This document shows positions 1-7,168 of a stretch of 14,228 nucleotides of DNA, piece by piece. This DNA comes from Nitriliruptoraceae bacterium. Its GTDB lineage: Bacteria > Actinomycetota > Nitriliruptoria > Nitriliruptorales > Nitriliruptoraceae. Position 1 is the first letter of the stretch. Every line of letters begins with the position of its first letter. Location of the stretch: positions 1 through 14,228 of the forward strand of contig SLDB01000333.1 of the NCBI GenBank assembly GCA_007125475.1, in the 5' to 3' direction. The notes beneath the pieces were generated by a model. That model was not told where the DNA came from. It was given only the letters and a program-made list of their open reading frames with translations, and made no database searches. The translations under genes were made by a program, and so were the position numbers.

Positions 1-662
1 CCCCGCTGGCGGCCGGCGCCCAGCGCATCGCCGCCGAGCTGGGCCGGAACACCTCCGTCGAGGTCGTCGTCCTCGAGGGGTACGGCCAGCCGGCACCGCC
101 ACCGCCGGCGGTGCTGGTGACCACGCGTGGCTCCGTCCTGGACGCCCCGCCCGGGCCGGTCGGTGCCGTCGTCCTCCCCGACATGGACGGGGCGTTGCGT
201 CGCCCCACCCTCGACGCTGCCGAGGATGCGTTGCGCCTGGCCTGCGCTGTGGCTGGGTGGACGGTGCACGGCCGGACCCACCGCGACCACCGCCGGGTCG
301 TCGTGCAGACCCGGGAACCCACCCACCACGCCGTCGCGGCGCTGGCCGCCTGGGACCCGGAGGCGTTCTGGGCCGCCGAGGTCGAGGTCCGTGCCCCGCT
401 GCGGTTCCCACCGGTGGCACACGCGATCCGGATCACCGCCCCGGTGGCGTCCGCCCCGGACGGGCTCGGCCAGCTGCTGCGGGACGCGGTCCCCGACGCC
501 GATGACGTCCTGGGTCCCCTCGCCGACGCCGGTCGCGTCGGGTTCCTCGTCAAGTGCGCCGACCGCGACGCGACGTTGGCGGCGTTGGCGCCGGTGCGCC
601 GGGACGCCGCCAGGCGCGGCGACGATCTACGCGTCGACGTCGACCCGGTGGACGCGTGGTGA
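1..662 (+). CDS. priA: PriA-like primosomal protein N', C-terminal part (5' end outside window)
   Basis: This is the last 219 codons of a gene that enters from the left; the frame is open from base 3 and stops with TGA at 660-662. PriA acts in replication restart at stalled forks. The recognisable part is the C-terminal domain: a run beginning WDPEAFWAAEVEVRAPLRFPP matches the conserved stretch before the RFPP motif, and the protein ends in a short basic-acidic tail. Canonical PriA carries a GTQM..KG.DFP motif V and a QV.GRAGR motif VI. Here the corresponding places read VTTRGSVLDAPPGP and CAVAGWTVHGRTH, so helicase motifs V and VI are lost, as is known for actinobacterial PriA homologues that are thought not to be active ATPases. 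The N-terminal DNA-binding part cannot be judged. An alternative annotation would be 'probable replication restart protein PriA'. Confidence 0.85.
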   Translation, partial: PLAAGAQRIAAELGRNTSVEVVVLEGYGQPAPPPPAVLVTTRGSVLDAPPGPVGAVVLPDMDGALRRPTLDAAEDALRLACAVAGWTVHGRTHRDHRRVVVQTREPTHHAVAALAAWDPEAFWAAEVEVRAPLRFPPVAHAIRITAPVASAPDGLGQLLRDAVPDADDVLGPLADAGRVGFLVKCADRDATLAALAPVRRDAARRGDDLRVDVDPVDAW

Positions 663-675
663 GTCGCTGCGACGT

Positions 676-717
676 ACCCTGACGCCCCACACCCACCCTG
701 ACGCCCGACACCCTGAC
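676..717 (+). repeat. three-copy direct repeat in the def leader
   Basis: The 62-base gap between priA and def contains ACCCTGACGCCC at 676-687 and again at 695-706, followed by a shorter copy ACCCTGAC at 710-717. The copies are 19 and 15 bases apart, on the same face or nearly so of the DNA. The first copy overlaps TACCCT (675-680), which fits the loose actinobacterial -10 pattern TAnnnT, but I see no matching -35. Possible roles are a regulator-binding site, a structured leader, or chance expansion; the sequence does not decide. Confidence 0.5.
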
Positions 718-730
718 AAGGCGGATGTTG

Positions 731-1291
731 ATGGCGAACCTCGAGATCCGGATCTTCGGGGATCCCGTGCTGCGTCAGCGCGCGCACGAGGTCGTCGACT
801 TCGACGACCGCCTGGCCACCCTCGCGGCCGACATGCAGGAGACGATGCGGGCGGCCGAGGGCGTCGGCCTCGCCGCGAACCAGGTCGGGGTGCTCAAACG
901 CGTGTTCACCTGGGAGGCCGCCGACGAGGACGGCACCGGTGTCCGTGGCGGGGCGGTGGTGAACCCGTTGCTCACCGACGCCTCCGAGGAGCTCCAGGAC
1001 GGCGAGGAGGGGTGCCTGTCCTTCCCGGGGCTGTTCTACCCGCTGCAACGCCCGCTGCGGGTCGAGGTGCGCCACCAGGACCTCGCCGGTGACGAGCACA
1101 CCTCCCGCCTGGAAGGCTTCGCCGCCCGGATCTGGCTGCACGAGATGGACCACCTCAACGGGATCCTCTTCGTCGACCACCTCGCCCGCCACGACCGACA
1201 GGAAGCGCTGCGCCGGATGCGTGAGTACGCCGCCGACGATCAGGCCCCGCAGCGGCCCGGCGGTCTCCTCCTCGGCCGGGTGGGACGCTGA
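731..1291 (+). CDS. def: peptide deformylase
   Basis: Removes the formyl group from the N-terminal methionine of new proteins at the ribosome exit, using a bound metal ion. All three family motifs are present: GVGLAANQ at about residues 44-51, EGCLSFP at 93-99 (metal-binding Cys95), and HEMDH at 137-141 (two metal-binding histidines and the catalytic Glu138). Length, 186 residues, is normal for the family. Start choice: ATG codons lie at 725 and 731 and a TTG at 728. AAGG at 718-721 stands nine bases before 731 but only three before 725, so 731 is preferred; 725 remains possible and would add two residues. It lies directly before fmt, the gene for the enzyme that adds the formyl group, a very common pairing. 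The 81-base gap to fmt holds a direct repeat of GGGCCGGCGG (1306-1315 and 1325-1334). Confidence 0.96.
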   Translation: MANLEIRIFGDPVLRQRAHEVVDFDDRLATLAADMQETMRAAEGVGLAANQVGVLKRVFTWEAADEDGTGVRGGAVVNPLLTDASEELQDGEEGCLSFPGLFYPLQRPLRVEVRHQDLAGDEHTSRLEGFAARIWLHEMDHLNGILFVDHLARHDRQEALRRMREYAADDQAPQRPGGLLLGRVGR

Positions 1292-1372
1292 CACCGCCCG
1301 TCGCCGGGCCGGCGGCACCCACCGGGGCCGGCGGTCACTCCGGCCGCGGTCCCCGCACCCAAGGAGCTCCGC

Positions 1373-2311
1373 GTGCGCATCGCCTTCCTCGGCACGCCAC
1401 AGGTCGCCGTCCCCTCGCTGCAGGCCCTCCTGGAGGCCGACGACATCGAGGTCGCCGTGGTGATCACGAACCCCGACCGTTCGCGCGGACGCAGCCGCAG
1501 AGCCGTCCCGCCGCCGGTGAAGCTCGCGGCGCAGCAGGCCGGCGTCCCGGTGTGGCAACCGGAACGGCCTCGCGAGGTCCGTGACGAGCTCGCCGCGCTG
1601 CACCTGGATGCCTGCGCCGTGGTCGCCTACGGGGCGTTGCTCCCCGCCGACGTCCTCGCCGTCGGGGGGCGGGGATTCGTGAACCTGCACTTCTCGCTGT
1701 TGCCGAGGTGGCGGGGGGCCGCCCCGGTCCAGCACGCGATCCGCGCCGGTGACGCCGTCACGGGGGTGACGACGTTCGTCCTGGACGAGGGGATGGACAC
1801 CGGCCCGGTGCTGCGCCGCCTCGAGGTCCCGGTCGACGACACGGTCACGGCCGGTGAGCTCCTCGAACACCTCGCCGTCGCCGGTGCCCCCGTGCTGGTC
1901 GAGTCGATCCGGGCGCTCGTCGCCGGCGAGGAGCCGATCGACCAGCCGGCAGACGGGGCGACGCTGGCCCCGAAGATCACCCCCGACGACGTCGCGATCG
2001 ACTTCACCGCCGACGCGGCCGAGGTGTCGCGGCTGGTGCGCAGTGCCTCACCGAGCCCCGGGGCCCACACCCGTTTCCGCGGCAAGCGGTTGAAGGTGCT
2101 GCAGGCCACCCCCGTCGAGGGGGACGGGCCTGCCGGTCACGTCGTCGCCGGTGACCGCGGCGGCGTCGTCGTCGCCTGCGCCGACGGCGCCGTCCGCCTC
2201 GACGAGGTCCAGCCCGAGGGCCGGGCCCGGATGGACGGGGCGGCGTTCGCGAACGGTCACCGCCCACGACCGGGCGAACCCCTCGGCGCCGACGCCGGCG
2301 AGTCACGATGA
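1373..2311 (+). CDS. fmt: methionyl-tRNA formyltransferase
   Basis: Transfers a formyl group from 10-formyltetrahydrofolate to methionyl-initiator tRNA, so it supplies the substrate whose formyl group Def later removes. The N-terminal formyltransferase domain opens with MRIAFLGTP. The catalytic triad of the family is visible as Asn104, His106 (in NLHFSLLP) and Asp142 (in MDTGP), with the folate-binding SLLP loop at 108-111. The C-terminal OB-like tRNA-binding domain follows from about residue 205 and includes SPSPGAHTRF. Length, 312 residues, is normal. The start is GTG at 1373 with a strong AAGGAG at 1361-1366, six bases upstream. The stop codon overlaps the ATG of rsmB in ATGA (2308-2311), which indicates translational coupling. 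Confidence 0.97.
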   Translation: MRIAFLGTPQVAVPSLQALLEADDIEVAVVITNPDRSRGRSRRAVPPPVKLAAQQAGVPVWQPERPREVRDELAALHLDACAVVAYGALLPADVLAVGGRGFVNLHFSLLPRWRGAAPVQHAIRAGDAVTGVTTFVLDEGMDTGPVLRRLEVPVDDTVTAGELLEHLAVAGAPVLVESIRALVAGEEPIDQPADGATLAPKITPDDVAIDFTADAAEVSRLVRSASPSPGAHTRFRGKRLKVLQATPVEGDGPAGHVVAGDRGGVVVACADGAVRLDEVQPEGRARMDGAAFANGHRPRPGEPLGADAGESR

Positions 2312-3618
2312 GCGGGCTCCCGGCGCGCCGGGCCGCGCTGCAGGCGCTACGGGCCGTCGACGAGGACGCCGCGTGGTCGACCACCGCGGTCGCGGCCGCG
2401 GTGTCGTCACTCACCGACGCCCGGGACCGGGCGTTCGCCGCACACCTGGCGTACGAGACGCTGCGGTGGGAAGGACCGATCGACGCCGCGCTGGCGTCGG
2501 TGCTCACCCGTGACCTCGACGACGTCGAGCCGGCCCTGCGACGGGTGCTCCGCCTGGGTGCGGTGCAGTTGCTGGTCTCGCAGACCCCGGACCGTGCCGC
2601 GGTTTCCACCTCGGTGACGCTGGCCGGTGAGCAGGTACCGGCGGGTCGGGCGAAGGGCGCGGCCGGGTTCGTCAACGGGGTGCTGCGCGGCCTCGCCCGT
2701 CGGGGCCCGCCGCCGCCCCCGCCGCTCGGCGACGATCCGGTCGCCCACCTCGCCCACCTCACGGCGCACCCGCCCTGGGTCGTCGCGGACCTCCTCACCC
2801 GGTTCGACGTCGCGCGGACCCGTTCCCTGCTGGAGGCCGACAACCGGTCGCCGGGGGTGACGCTGCGGGCGGTGGCGGACCGCGGCGAGGTCCTCGAGGC
2901 GCTCGCCGCCGACGGGGTGAGCGCCGTGCCCGGGGAGCTCGCCGAGGCGGTGCGGGCCCCCGGGCTGGATCCGTCGCGGAGCCGGGTCGTCGCCGACGGC
3001 CTCGCCGTCGTCCAGGACGAGGCGTCGATGCACGTCGTCGAGGCCACCGGTGTGCGGGCCGGCGACCGGGTCCTGGACCTGTGTGCCGGGCCGGGAGGCA
3101 AGACCACCCACCTCGCCTCACGTGTCGGGCCCGACGGCGCCGTCGTCGCCGTCGAGCTCCATCCGCACCGGGCACGGATGGTCGCCGAGGCCGCCCGCCG
3201 GGTCGGGGTGGGTGTCGACGTGCGGGTCGGTGACGCGGCCGACCCGCCGTTGGCCCCCGACGAGCGCTTCGACGTCGTCCTCCTCGACGCCCCCTGCACG
3301 GGGCTGGGGACCGGGCGGCGACGCCCGGAGGTGCGCTGGCGGCGCACCCCCGCCGACGTCGCCTCCCTGGCGGCGCTGCAGCGACGCCTGGTCGTCCCCG
3401 CCCTGGGACGCGTCGACGACGGCGGGGTGCTGACCTACGCGGTGTGTACCTGGACCCGTGACGAGACCGATGCGATCGCTGACGTCGTCGACGCCGGTCC
3501 GGACCGGCAGGCAGTCAGCGCCCTCGGTCGTCGGCTCTTCACCCCGGACGTCGACGGCACCGACGGCATGTTCGTCGCGACCTGGCGACGCACCGCCGGT
3601 GTCGGTGGTGGTGGGTAG
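2308..3618 (+). CDS. rsmB: 16S rRNA (cytosine-5) methyltransferase RsmB
   Basis: Methylates carbon 5 of a single cytosine in 16S rRNA (C967 in E. coli) with S-adenosylmethionine. Residues 1 to about 130 form the NusB-like RNA-binding domain typical of RsmB/Sun. The methyltransferase domain follows: SAM-binding motif I VLDLCAGPGGKT (256-266), motif IV DAPCTGLG (327-334) with Cys330, and motif VI YAVCT with Cys380. Having both cysteines is the signature of RNA m5C methyltransferases: one attacks the base and the other helps release the product. A run of six prolines at 134-139 joins the two halves. Length is 436 residues. It starts within the fmt stop (ATGA) without a strong ribosome-binding site, which suggests coupled translation. 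Other family members such as RsmF are less likely because the NusB-like domain is present. Confidence 0.94.
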   Translation: MSGLPARRAALQALRAVDEDAAWSTTAVAAAVSSLTDARDRAFAAHLAYETLRWEGPIDAALASVLTRDLDDVEPALRRVLRLGAVQLLVSQTPDRAAVSTSVTLAGEQVPAGRAKGAAGFVNGVLRGLARRGPPPPPPLGDDPVAHLAHLTAHPPWVVADLLTRFDVARTRSLLEADNRSPGVTLRAVADRGEVLEALAADGVSAVPGELAEAVRAPGLDPSRSRVVADGLAVVQDEASMHVVEATGVRAGDRVLDLCAGPGGKTTHLASRVGPDGAVVAVELHPHRARMVAEAARRVGVGVDVRVGDAADPPLAPDERFDVVLLDAPCTGLGTGRRRPEVRWRRTPADVASLAALQRRLVVPALGRVDDGGVLTYAVCTWTRDETDAIADVVDAGPDRQAVSALGRRLFTPDVDGTDGMFVATWRRTAGVGGGG

Positions 3619-3636
3619 AGTCACCGTCCGCGTCTC

Positions 3637-3650
3637 CACACACACACACA
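3637..3650 (+). repeat. (CA)7 dinucleotide repeat in the rpe leader
   Basis: Seven uninterrupted CA units occupy 3637-3650 in the 68-base gap between rsmB and rpe, about 20 bases before the rpe ribosome-binding site (AAGGAG, 3671-3676). Simple repeats of this kind can change length by slippage. As this one is outside a reading frame, any effect would be on mRNA structure or spacing. No strong promoter is visible in the gap. Confidence 0.7.
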
Positions 3651-3686
3651 CGTCATCCCCCACGGCATCGAAGGAGTGGGCTCCCC

Positions 3687-4376
3687 GTGCGCGACCTCCG
3701 TATCGCCCCCTCGATCCTCGCCGCCGATTTCGCCCGCCTCGGTGAGGAGGTCGCCGACGTCGCGCCGGCGGTGCCCACGATCCACGTCGACGTGATGGAC
3801 GGCCACTACGTCCCCAACATCAGCCTCGGGCACCCGGTGGTGAAGTCCCTGCGCGCCGCCACCGACCGCGTGCTGGACTGCCATCTGATGATCACCGACC
3901 CGGCGACCTACGCCCCGCAGCTGGTCGCCCTCGGCGCGGAATCGGTGACGTTCCACCCGGAGGTCGACGACGACCCGCTGGCCCTGATCCACCGCCTGCA
4001 CGACGAGGGCGCCGAGGTCGGGGTCGCGATCAAGCCGGCGCACCCACTGTCGCTGGTGTCCGAGCTCCTCGACCACGTCGACCTCCTCCTGGTGATGACG
4101 GTCGAGCCCGGGTTCGGCGGCCAGTCGTTCCGCCACGACGCGGTGCCGAAGGTCGCCGAGGCGGCGCGGTGGCGTCGCGAGCACGACGCCGGCTTCCGGA
4201 TCCAGGTCGACGGCGGGATCGCGCTCGACACCATCGAGGAGGCGGCGGCCGCCGGGGCCGACACGTTCGTCGCCGGCTCGTCGGTGTTCGGTGCCCAGGA
4301 CCGCGTCGCGATGGTGCACGACCTGCTCGCTCGTGCGCGCAGCGCCACCGGCGGTGACCGGGAGGCGGTCGGGTGA
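3687..4376 (+). CDS. rpe: ribulose-phosphate 3-epimerase
   Basis: Interconverts ribulose 5-phosphate and xylulose 5-phosphate in the pentose phosphate pathway; a TIM-barrel metalloenzyme of the cytosol. The four metal ligands of the family are all present: His33 and Asp35 (in HVDVMDG), His66 (in DCHLMI) and Asp175 (in VDGGI); the two aspartates are also the catalytic acid-base pair. The phosphate-binding loops appear as TVEPGFGGQSF (138-148) and AGSSVFG near the C-terminus. Length, 229 residues, is normal. The start is GTG at 3687, ten bases after AAGGAG (3671-3676). The stop overlaps the GTG of the response regulator gene in GTGA. Its substrate, ribulose 5-phosphate, is also the substrate of the RibB domain encoded downstream, which explains its frequent closeness to rib genes. 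Confidence 0.97.
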   Translation: MRDLRIAPSILAADFARLGEEVADVAPAVPTIHVDVMDGHYVPNISLGHPVVKSLRAATDRVLDCHLMITDPATYAPQLVALGAESVTFHPEVDDDPLALIHRLHDEGAEVGVAIKPAHPLSLVSELLDHVDLLLVMTVEPGFGGQSFRHDAVPKVAEAARWRREHDAGFRIQVDGGIALDTIEEAAAAGADTFVAGSSVFGAQDRVAMVHDLLARARSATGGDREAVG

Positions 4377-5347
4377 CCAACCGAGTGCTGATCGCCGACG
4401 ACGACGAGGACATCCGCGCCTACCTGGAGGTGACGCTCCGCCTCGACGGCTTCGACGTGGTGCAGGCCGGCGACGGTGTCGAGGCGGTCACGCTGGCACG
4501 CACCCGCAGCCCGGACGTGATCATCCTCGACGTGATGATGCCCCGCCTCGACGGTCTGCAGGCGCTGCACCGGCTCCGTGGGGACAGCCGCACCAGCCAC
4601 ATCCCCGTCGTCCTCCTCACCGCCCGGGCGCAGCGCAGCGACGCGATTGCCGGCCTGGATGCCGGGGCCGACGACTACGTCACCAAGCCGTTCGACGCCG
4701 AGGAGTTGCTGGCCCGGATCCGTTCGGCGATGCGCCGGGCCGAGACCCAACGCACCCGCAACCCGCTCACGGGCCTGCCAGGGAACGAATCGATCCTCGC
4801 CGACCTCACCCAACGCCTCGACGAGGGCCGACCGTTCGCGATGCTCTACGTCGACCTGGACCGGTTCAAGCCGTTCAACGACCACTACGGCTTCCTCCGC
4901 GGTGACGACGCCCTGCGCTCCCTGGCGCAGATCCTCGAGGACGTCCGCGACGAACTCAACGACCCGGAGGCGTTCGTCGGGCACGTCGGCGGTGACGACT
5001 TCGTCCTCACGCTCCCGCCGCACCTCGCCGAGGACGCCGCCGCGGCGGTGTGTGCCCGCTTCGACGCCTTCTCCCCGTCGCTGTACGACGACGACGACCG
5101 TGCCGTCGGGGCGATCGAGGTCCCCGACCGGCGTGGGGTTCCCCAGCGCCACGGGATGCTGTCCCTGTCGATCGGGATCGCCACCACCGACCGTCGGGAC
5201 TTCGCCCATCACGGCGAGGTCGTCGTGACCGCCACCGAGATGAAGCGGTACGCCAAGACCCGCGGCGGCGCCGGGTCGCACTACGCCTTCGACCGGCGCA
5301 CCGACGGCGACGGTGAGGGCGTCGAGATCGAGGTCGACCTGCCGTAG
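4373..5347 (+). CDS. response regulator with receiver and GGDDF-type GGDEF domain
   Basis: A two-domain signalling protein of 324 residues. Residues 1-122 form a receiver: acidic pocket Asp9-Asp11, phosphoacceptor Asp53 (in ILDVMMPRLDG), Thr83 and Lys105 (in KPFDAEELLARI). Residues 130-307 form a GGDEF-family domain: NPLTGLPGN (130-138), DLDRFKPFND (161-170) and GHVGGDDF (203-210). The signature is GGDDF rather than GGDEF or GGEEF, and no RxxD inhibitory site lies before it. A segment with EVPDRRG (249-255) sits before the SLSIGIA strand, and the end is EMKRYAK. From memory this pattern, with GGDDF and the VPDRRG insert, recurs in a family of receiver-GGDEF proteins in several phyla, so it looks like a conserved variant rather than a decayed copy. 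Whether it makes cyclic di-GMP is uncertain. Start GTG at 4373 overlaps the rpe stop; GGAGG lies at 4361-4365. No histidine kinase is visible in the window. Confidence 0.9.
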   Translation: MTNRVLIADDDEDIRAYLEVTLRLDGFDVVQAGDGVEAVTLARTRSPDVIILDVMMPRLDGLQALHRLRGDSRTSHIPVVLLTARAQRSDAIAGLDAGADDYVTKPFDAEELLARIRSAMRRAETQRTRNPLTGLPGNESILADLTQRLDEGRPFAMLYVDLDRFKPFNDHYGFLRGDDALRSLAQILEDVRDELNDPEAFVGHVGGDDFVLTLPPHLAEDAAAAVCARFDAFSPSLYDDDDRAVGAIEVPDRRGVPQRHGMLSLSIGIATTDRRDFAHHGEVVVTATEMKRYAKTRGGAGSHYAFDRRTDGDGEGVEIEVDLP

Positions 5348-5381
5348 CGGGTCGGCCGGCGCGTGCGTGTCAGGAGTCGTG

Positions 5382-6458
5382 GTGCAGGACGAGGTGGACC
5401 GCCGTGGGTTGGTGCGTGCCGTCGCGATCGCCCACGACGCGGGCGTGCGGACCAGCCCCAACCCGGCGGTGGGGTGCGTGATCGTCGCCGACGGTGAGGT
5501 GGTCGGGGAGGGGGTGACCGCCCCGGTGGGAGGGCCGCACGCCGAGGTCAACGCGCTCGCCGCCGCGGGTCGCCGGGCCGCCGGGGCCACCGCCTACGTC
5601 ACCCTGGAGCCGTGCGCGAACCACGGCCGCACGCCGCCGTGCGTCGACGCGCTGGTCGCCGCCGGGGTGCGGCGGGTGGTCCATGGTGTCGACGACCCGG
5701 ACCCGCGTGCCGGCGGGGGAGCGGCGCAGCTCGCGGCCGCAGGCGTGGTCACCTCCCCGGCGCTGGCCCCGTCAGATCCGCTCCGCGCCGCGATCCACGA
5801 CGGCCTCGCCGGGTTCCTCACGGCGGTGTCGTCGGCCCGGCCCCACCTCACCCTGAAGCTGGCGCAGACCGTCGAGGGCGCCCTGTCGGTCCCGGACCGG
5901 CGGTGGGTGACGTCTCCGGTCGCGAGGCGGGCGGTGCACCGGTGGCGGGCGGTGAGCGACGCCGTCCTGGTCGGGTCGGGCACCGTCCTCGCCGACGACC
6001 CCCGCCTGGACGTGCGGCTCGGCCCCCGGCGGGCACGACCGCGCCCGGTCGTCCTCGACTCCCGGCTCGTCACGCCGCCCCACGCCCGTCTGCTGGGACC
6101 ATCGGCGATCGTGGTGACCTCGCCGTCGGCGAGCGACAGCGACCGTGCGAAGCTCGCCGCCACCGGCGCCGAGGTCGTCGAGGTCGCGGTCGGGTCCGGT
6201 GGGGTCGACCTCGACGCGGCGATGGCGTGCCTCGTCGACCGCGGTGTGCGCACCGTGCTCGCCGAACCGGGGCGTACCCTGGCGGATGCGCTGCTGCGCG
6301 CCGGGGTCGTCGACCGCGTCGTCCTGCACGTGGCCGACGCCGTCGGTGACGTGCAGGTCCGCCCGGCCGTCGACCTCGCCCGGTGGCGCGTCACCCGTGT
6401 CGGTGCCGCCGGCGCGGACCGCATCATCGAGTACGCCCCCGAACCGAGGTGGTCGTGA
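5382..6458 (+). CDS. ribD: bifunctional riboflavin biosynthesis protein RibD (deaminase/reductase)
   Basis: Catalyses the second and third steps of riboflavin synthesis from GTP: deamination of the pyrimidine and NADPH-dependent reduction of its ribose side chain. The N-terminal zinc deaminase is clear: HAEVNAL (His54, Glu56), then LEPCANHGRTPPC (Cys78, Cys87). The reductase domain begins near RPHLTLKLAQ and includes VLVGSGTVLADDPRL. Its later part is less typical: the usual E-G/A-G-PTL loop reads EPGRTLAD, the SLDG-like motif reads TVEG, and the segment before the last strand is short. The frame is open back to 5313, inside the previous gene. GTG at 5382 is preferred because GGAG (5373-5376) lies five bases upstream; GTG at 5379 or 5394 are alternatives. 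It leaves a 34-base gap after the regulator, with no FMN riboswitch. The stop overlaps the ribE start by one base. Confidence 0.93.
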   Translation: MQDEVDRRGLVRAVAIAHDAGVRTSPNPAVGCVIVADGEVVGEGVTAPVGGPHAEVNALAAAGRRAAGATAYVTLEPCANHGRTPPCVDALVAAGVRRVVHGVDDPDPRAGGGAAQLAAAGVVTSPALAPSDPLRAAIHDGLAGFLTAVSSARPHLTLKLAQTVEGALSVPDRRWVTSPVARRAVHRWRAVSDAVLVGSGTVLADDPRLDVRLGPRRARPRPVVLDSRLVTPPHARLLGPSAIVVTSPSASDSDRAKLAATGAEVVEVAVGSGGVDLDAAMACLVDRGVRTVLAEPGRTLADALLRAGVVDRVVLHVADAVGDVQVRPAVDLARWRVTRVGAAGADRIIEYAPEPRWS

Positions 6459-7168
6459 TGTTCACCGGGATCGTCGAGGAGCTCGGCCGCGTCGCCTCGG
6501 TCCGGCACGGTGACGAGCACGCCGAGCTGGCGATCGCCTGCACGACGGTGGTGAGCGACGCCGCCCCGGGGGACTCGGTGAGCGTGGACGGGTGCTGCCT
6601 CACGGTGACCCGGCTCACCGACGACGGCTTCACCGCCGACCTGATGGCGCAGACGCTGCTGGACACGGCGCTGGCCGAACGGGCCGTCGGCGACGGGGTG
6701 AACCTGGAACGGGCGATGCACCCCCAGCGCCGTTTCGGTGGCCACCTCGTCCAGGGGCACGTCGACGGAGTCGGTGAGGTCACCGCCCGTCACGAACAGC
6801 CCGGGACGGTGTTCTTCACCTTCCGGGTACCGGCCGGGCTGACCCGCTACCTGGTGGCGAAGGGGTCGGTCACCGTCGCCGGGGTGAGCCTGACGGTGAT
6901 CGACGCCGTCGGTGACGAGTTCCGTGTGGGGGTGATCCCGCACACGCTGTCGGAGACGACGTTCGGACGCCTCGCCGTCGGTGACCGCGTCAACCTCGAG
7001 GTCGACGTCGTCGCCAAGTACGTCGAGCGCCTCCTCGTCGGTGGCGTGCACACCCCCTACGCCCCTGGAGCCCCCGACCTCGACGCCGTCGCCCCCGACG
7101 CCGTCGTCCCCGACGTCGGCGCCCCCGACCGCGACCCCGTCACCCCCGACCACGAGGAGCAAGCGTGA
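6458..7168 (+). CDS. ribE: riboflavin synthase, alpha chain
   Basis: Performs the last step, dismutation of two 6,7-dimethyl-8-ribityllumazine molecules to riboflavin and a pyrimidine that is recycled. Two homologous lumazine-binding repeats are visible: repeat one from MFTGIVEELG with SVDGCCLTV (42-50), NLERAM and GGHLVQGHVDGVG (94-106); repeat two with GSVTVAGVSLTV (136-147) and NLEVDVVAKYVERL. The core ends near residue 195. A tail of about 40 residues follows, rich in Ala, Pro, Asp and Val, with recurring APD/VPD units (203-231), likely disordered and not part of the family fold. The start ATG at 6458 is firm because MFTGIVEE is the invariant N-terminus. It overlaps the ribD stop (TGATG), and its own stop overlaps the ribBA start in GTGA. 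Some databases call this gene ribC. Confidence 0.96.
   Translation: MFTGIVEELGRVASVRHGDEHAELAIACTTVVSDAAPGDSVSVDGCCLTVTRLTDDGFTADLMAQTLLDTALAERAVGDGVNLERAMHPQRRFGGHLVQGHVDGVGEVTARHEQPGTVFFTFRVPAGLTRYLVAKGSVTVAGVSLTVIDAVGDEFRVGVIPHTLSETTFGRLAVGDRVNLEVDVVAKYVERLLVGGVHTPYAPGAPDLDAVAPDAVVPDVGAPDRDPVTPDHEEQA

Noticed and set aside
2004..3347. Long open frame on the minus strand (about 447 codons) opposite rsmB and the end of fmt
   Set aside because: Its translation is a run of Arg, Ser, Pro and Thr with no family motif. Long antisense frames are expected opposite strongly GC3-biased genes, and the plus-strand genes are certain.
3617..3622. TAGAGT at the rsmB stop as a -10 for rpe
   Set aside because: No -35-like hexamer stands at 16-18 bases upstream, and a TAnnnT match alone is too common to support a promoter.
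5313..5381. Upstream extension of ribD to the ATG at 5313
   Set aside because: It would overlap the response regulator gene by 35 bases and add a Ser/Arg-rich stretch without similarity; GGAG before GTG 5382 fits better.
3908..7162. Two minus-strand open frames of over 500 codons (3908-5590 and 5594-7162)
   Set aside because: They mirror rpe, the response regulator, ribD and ribE. Their sequences are low in complexity and show no recognisable domain.
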